A stretch of DNA of 9,685 bases from JADCRZ01 sp039921525. Its GTDB lineage: Bacteria > Bacteroidota > Bacteroidia > Chitinophagales > Chitinophagaceae. Positions within the stretch are counted from its first letter, which is position 1; every line of letters begins with the position of its first letter. The notes under the pieces are model-generated. The model made no database searches and was not told where the DNA came from. It saw only the letters and a list, made by a program, of their open reading frames with translations. The stretch covers positions 1-9,685 of the forward strand of contig JBDSBP010000479.1 in assembly GCA_039921525.1 (NCBI GenBank), given 5' to 3'. Below are positions 7,125-9,685 of this stretch, piece after piece. Both the position numbers and the translations under genes were made by a program.

Positions 7125-7976
7125 ATGGTTTATTTATCACCGTTGGTCGTTAGAATTTTGAACCGCCTTCAATTGGTAACTTTATTTCGTGTAGGCTATA
7201 AGTTAAGATTACTCAATCGAACTTTCAAAATACCCATTATAGAAAATAAGGAAGGGTTAATATATCACCTGGGGGTTACCGAACCTTTTCTTCTGCATGT
7301 TTTTCAACAATTGTATAAAGTAAAAAATTTTACATTCCTTGACGCCGGGGTAAATTTCGGTCAAACATTGTTAAAAATTAAAGCGGTAAGTGCGGAAGCA
7401 GCATATATTGGCTTTGAACCTAGTGGATTGTGTTCGTATTATACATCTCATCTTATTAAAGTTAACCATATAGTTCATGCTAAATTGATCAGGTGTGCAT
7501 TATCAAATGAAACAGGTGTTTTAACTTTACACGCCCAGGCAGAAGGAGACACAAGAGCCACTATCCTGGAAAATAACCTATACGATGCAGAGGAGGGTTT
7601 TCAGGAACTGGTTCCTGCTGTTACATTAGATTCGCTTATTTCAATTGTTACTGCTGACGGAAATGATATAATCCTGAAAATTGATGTGGAAGGAGCTGAA
7701 TGGTTGGTATTTCAAGGCGCAGAAAAATTTATAAATCAATTCCGGCCGGTTATAGTTTTTGAAAACTTACCCTGCGAAAATGACCAGGGAAAATTTCGGC
7801 AGCAGCAAAGAATTAATGATTTTTTTGCTGAGAATAACTTTAAACTTTATGTAATAGATGAAGAAAACAAAACCCTTACTAACGTTGAAGGCATTAGCAA
7901 CAAAAACGAATATTTAAAAACCAATTACCTCGCTGTTCCTGATGAACAAAGGCAATTATTTTCAATGCTGACTTAA
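7125..7976 (+). CDS. FkbM-family SAM-dependent methyltransferase (intact)
   Basis: A 283-residue protein with the FkbM methyltransferase domain over roughly residues 65-245. The SAM loop is FLDAGVNFGQ (71-80), the acidic second motif is YIGFEPS (94-100), the mid segment AVTLDSLI (165-172) is the usual T-(L/I)-D lead-in, and LKIDVEGAEWLVFQGAE (184-200) is the family's diagnostic K-x-D-V-E-G block, fully intact. FRPVIVFEN (206-214) is the following core strand. About 60 N-terminal residues are basic and hydrophobic and may help substrate recognition; no signal peptide is evident. FkbM was named from an O-methyltransferase of a macrolide pathway, and relatives in sugar clusters are taken to O-methylate glycan hydroxyls; that role is inferred here. 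It sits 19 bp after the epimerase gene, suggesting that it may act on the sugar made by that enzyme or on the chain containing it. Being intact, it contrasts with the broken FkbM gene at 3036. Confidence 0.88.
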   Translation: MVYLSPLVVRILNRLQLVTLFRVGYKLRLLNRTFKIPIIENKEGLIYHLGVTEPFLLHVFQQLYKVKNFTFLDAGVNFGQTLLKIKAVSAEAAYIGFEPSGLCSYYTSHLIKVNHIVHAKLIRCALSNETGVLTLHAQAEGDTRATILENNLYDAEEGFQELVPAVTLDSLISIVTADGNDIILKIDVEGAEWLVFQGAEKFINQFRPVIVFENLPCENDQGKFRQQQRINDFFAENNFKLYVIDEENKTLTNVEGISNKNEYLKTNYLAVPDEQRQLFSMLT

Positions 7977-7988
7977 ATTAATATGGTG

Positions 7989-8008
7989 GTTTAGTAGCGC
8001 GACTAAAC
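7989..8008. repeat. 7-bp inverted repeat (hairpin) after the intact FkbM gene
   Basis: GTTTAGT (7989-7995) and ACTAAAC (8002-8008) are perfect complements around a six-base AGCGCG loop, 12 bp after the stop of the FkbM gene and within the 128-bp spacer to the next gene. No T-tract follows, so it is a weak terminator candidate at best; it could pause transcription or be chance. The rest of the spacer shows no other clear element. Confidence 0.35.
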
Positions 8009-8104
8009 AATAGCACCTACAAAATTACTTTATTCGACTGCATTACCGGATATTTCAGGGAAATTACTGAAACTGGCAGAACTGTTTAACCTAATTAGTT
8101 GAAG

Positions 8105-9115
8105 ATGGCTTTGAAGCATGTATTATTGAAAAATCCCCGGCTGCAGGGCTGGCAGTATGGGATGTTACGGGCATTGGAGGATGAGATAGTCAGTCAAACA
8201 GGTGCAACTGTCATTGATGTGCCTGAGTATGGTTTACAGCCAGTATTAAAACGCATGGGACATCAAATGCGTTGGGATGCTGCAAGAACGTTATTTCCCA
8301 AAAAATCCTTTCTTGTCGATGCTGATGTGATCTGGTATATTTTAATGGGTGCTGAAAATTATGAACTCGACTTGTTTAAGGATTGGTTCAAACAGGCGAA
8401 ACAACGTATAGTGTACCTGTTTGATACGCTTGAAGTGCAATTTGACCTTACCCAAAAATTGTTTTCAGATGATATGTTCAATATTCGTATCACTTCATTT
8501 GAAGACGCCGTGCAGCATCTTCAAACGATAACTGGCAAAAAATGGTATGCAATAGAACAGGCGGTTCCGGCGTCATTATTTCATACCGTTCCAGAGCAGG
8601 AAAAGCTGATAGATTTTTCCTCGTATGGCCGTAGATATCCTGCTTTTCACTCGGCATTGCTTGAATTTTGCAGGAGCAATAATCTCTTTTATGATTATAC
8701 TACTCATGATGGAAATCATCCTGCAGCTCCGGCGGAAGAATTGTATTGTCAATATGCCTGGCATTTAAGACATAGTATATTTACAATCTCCTGGCCGGTT
8801 GAAATGACACACCCTAAAAGGGCAGGCAGGCTTAAACCCATTACCTGCAGATGGTTTGAAGCTGGTAGCGCCGGAACAATAATAGTAGGAAGGCAACCGG
8901 GTAACGAATTTTTTAATTCCTTGCTATATCCTGGCTTGGTTATAGAAATCAATCCTTTTGCAGAAAAGAGATTATTGTGGAAGCAGATGGAAAAAATTTA
9001 TAGTGAACGCAGCGGGTTATTAGAAAATGCCCGACGGATAGCGGAATTAAACAAGGATAGGTGGACCTGGGTCGAGCGCGTTAACAGGATGCTGACACTG
9101 GTAACAAATGGATAA
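8105..9115 (+). CDS. Probable glycosyltransferase, GT-B fold (CgeB/GT1-like C-terminal half)
   Basis: A 336-residue protein counted from the ATG at 8105; a TTG six bases upstream is in frame but less likely. I do not recognise the family with certainty. The C-terminal half has the layout of a GT-B sugar-nucleotide domain: FSSYGRRYPAFHSALLEFC (171-189) resembles the start of the second Rossmann domain in CgeB-type proteins, and RWFEAGSAGTIIVGRQP (249-265) matches the (K/R)xFExxAxGxxxv donor-binding segment of GT1/GT4 enzymes, where the Glu contacts the donor ribose. A terminal helix with LLENARRIAELNKDRWTWVERV is also usual for such enzymes. The N-terminal half (residues 1-165) has no motif I can name, with strands such as VIWYIL and RIVYLFD fitting an acceptor Rossmann domain. 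There are no membrane segments. Its position between two methyltransferase genes in a glycan locus supports a cytoplasmic sugar-transfer role. A non-transferase GT-B protein is the main alternative. Confidence 0.68.
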   Translation: MALKHVLLKNPRLQGWQYGMLRALEDEIVSQTGATVIDVPEYGLQPVLKRMGHQMRWDAARTLFPKKSFLVDADVIWYILMGAENYELDLFKDWFKQAKQRIVYLFDTLEVQFDLTQKLFSDDMFNIRITSFEDAVQHLQTITGKKWYAIEQAVPASLFHTVPEQEKLIDFSSYGRRYPAFHSALLEFCRSNNLFYDYTTHDGNHPAAPAEELYCQYAWHLRHSIFTISWPVEMTHPKRAGRLKPITCRWFEAGSAGTIIVGRQPGNEFFNSLLYPGLVIEINPFAEKRLLWKQMEKIYSERSGLLENARRIAELNKDRWTWVERVNRMLTLVTNG

Positions 9116-9176
9116 ATTGAAAATAATAAGTACTTTTTAGGGTATTAAAGCAGGGGATCTTTCGAAATAAAAATGT

Positions 9177-9685
9177 ATGGAAAATAAATTAGGGTTGCCA
9201 TTAACGTTAGAAAGAATTTACGAGGATCGATCGGCAACGGACCTCGATGGCAATATTTTAAAGCTTCATTCAGAAGTTTCGAATGCCGAGGCGGCTGTGC
9301 TTATGAAAATGGTAGAAGCCTCAAATGCGAAAGTTACCCTGGAAACAGGATTGGCTTTTGGTGTTTCAGCACTGGCTATTTGCCATGCCGCAAGAGCCCT
9401 TCATGGAAGTGGTTTTATACATTATGGGGTTGATCCCAACCAGTTAACAGAATATCGTGGCAGTGCACTGGCGAGCCTGAAAAAAGAAGGACTTAATGCA
9501 AATTTTAAATTGCTGGAAGGCCCTAGCCACCTAATGTTGCCGAAATTGATAGAAGAGGGGGTGGTATTAGATTGCGCATTTGTTGATGGCTGGCACACTT
9601 TTGATTATACTCTAATAGATTTTTTCCTGATCGACAAAATGTTAAAACCCGGGGGATTTGTTGCCTTTAATGATATGTATGGTTT
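9177..9685 (+). CDS. Class I SAM-dependent methyltransferase (Methyltransf_24-like), 3' end outside window
   Basis: An open frame from ATG 9177 runs past the window edge (169 complete codons seen, no stop). The SAM-binding loop is VTLETGLAFGVSALAI (53-68), a variant of E(T/I)GxxxGxS. HYGVDPNQ (82-89) carries the acidic residue that binds the ribose, LLEGPSH (112-118) is the usual third strand, and CAFVDGWHTFDYTLIDFF (133-150) followed by MLKPGGFVAFND (155-166) is typical of this group, which is common in glycan loci. An earlier ATG at 9173 is out of frame and stops after four codons. It starts 61 bp after the glycosyltransferase gene, probably in the same transcript. It is expected to methylate a glycan component in the cytoplasm; the substrate is unknown. 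The visible part shows no lesions. Confidence 0.85.
   Translation, partial: MENKLGLPLTLERIYEDRSATDLDGNILKLHSEVSNAEAAVLMKMVEASNAKVTLETGLAFGVSALAICHAARALHGSGFIHYGVDPNQLTEYRGSALASLKKEGLNANFKLLEGPSHLMLPKLIEEGVVLDCAFVDGWHTFDYTLIDFFLIDKMLKPGGFVAFNDMYG

Noticed and set aside
1..9685. CRISPR array, tRNA, rRNA, insertion sequence or integrase
   Set aside because: No regularly spaced repeats, no tRNA-like or rRNA-like segments, and no transposase or recombinase motifs were seen on either strand.

Overview
The window is about 9.7 kb of a glycan (O-antigen, capsule or exopolysaccharide) biosynthesis locus, with every recognisable gene on the + strand. Hand-sampled G+C is about 36-38%. Starts are mostly ATG without a clear Shine-Dalgarno sequence, spacers are A/T-rich, and the protein set (WbsX-type glycosyltransferase, GT2 enzymes, FkbM methyltransferases) is typical of Bacteroidota surface-glycan loci. 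Bacteroidota is therefore the best guess, but this is an inference from style and content; no marker gene is present.

Layout: (1) 1-630, the 3' part of a class I SAM methyltransferase broken by one in-frame TAA. (2) 794-1915, a WbsX-family glycosyltransferase. (3) 2008-2946, a GT2 glycosyltransferase whose stop codon lies inside a perfect 19-bp inverted repeat (2915-2954). (4) 3036-3788, an FkbM methyltransferase broken by an in-frame TAG and altered at two of its motifs. (5) 3893-4888 and 4924-5865, two GT2 glycosyltransferases; the second is a clear paralogue of the one at 2008. (6) 5866-6034, the longest spacer, with three copies of TATTGAC. (7) 6035-7105, an NAD-dependent sugar-nucleotide epimerase/dehydratase related to CDP-paratose 2-epimerase, with Phe in place of the usual catalytic Tyr. 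(8) 7125-7976, an intact FkbM methyltransferase. (9) 8105-9115, a probable GT-B glycosyltransferase of an unfamiliar type. (10) 9177 to the window end, a class I SAM methyltransferase cut by the edge.

How the genes fit together (inference): the epimerase-like enzyme would make or modify a nucleotide sugar, the five glycosyltransferases would assemble the repeat unit, and the methyltransferases would add O-methyl groups or similar decorations. The two broken genes are both methyltransferases while all five glycosyltransferases are open, which suggests the glycan is still built but some methyl decoration has been lost or is switched. No flippase, polymerase, priming transferase, mobile element, tRNA, rRNA or CRISPR array was seen. 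I see no evidence of a wholly new type of system; the notable points are the paired nonsense mutations, the long hairpin, the Tyr-to-Phe change and the unfamiliar glycosyltransferase.
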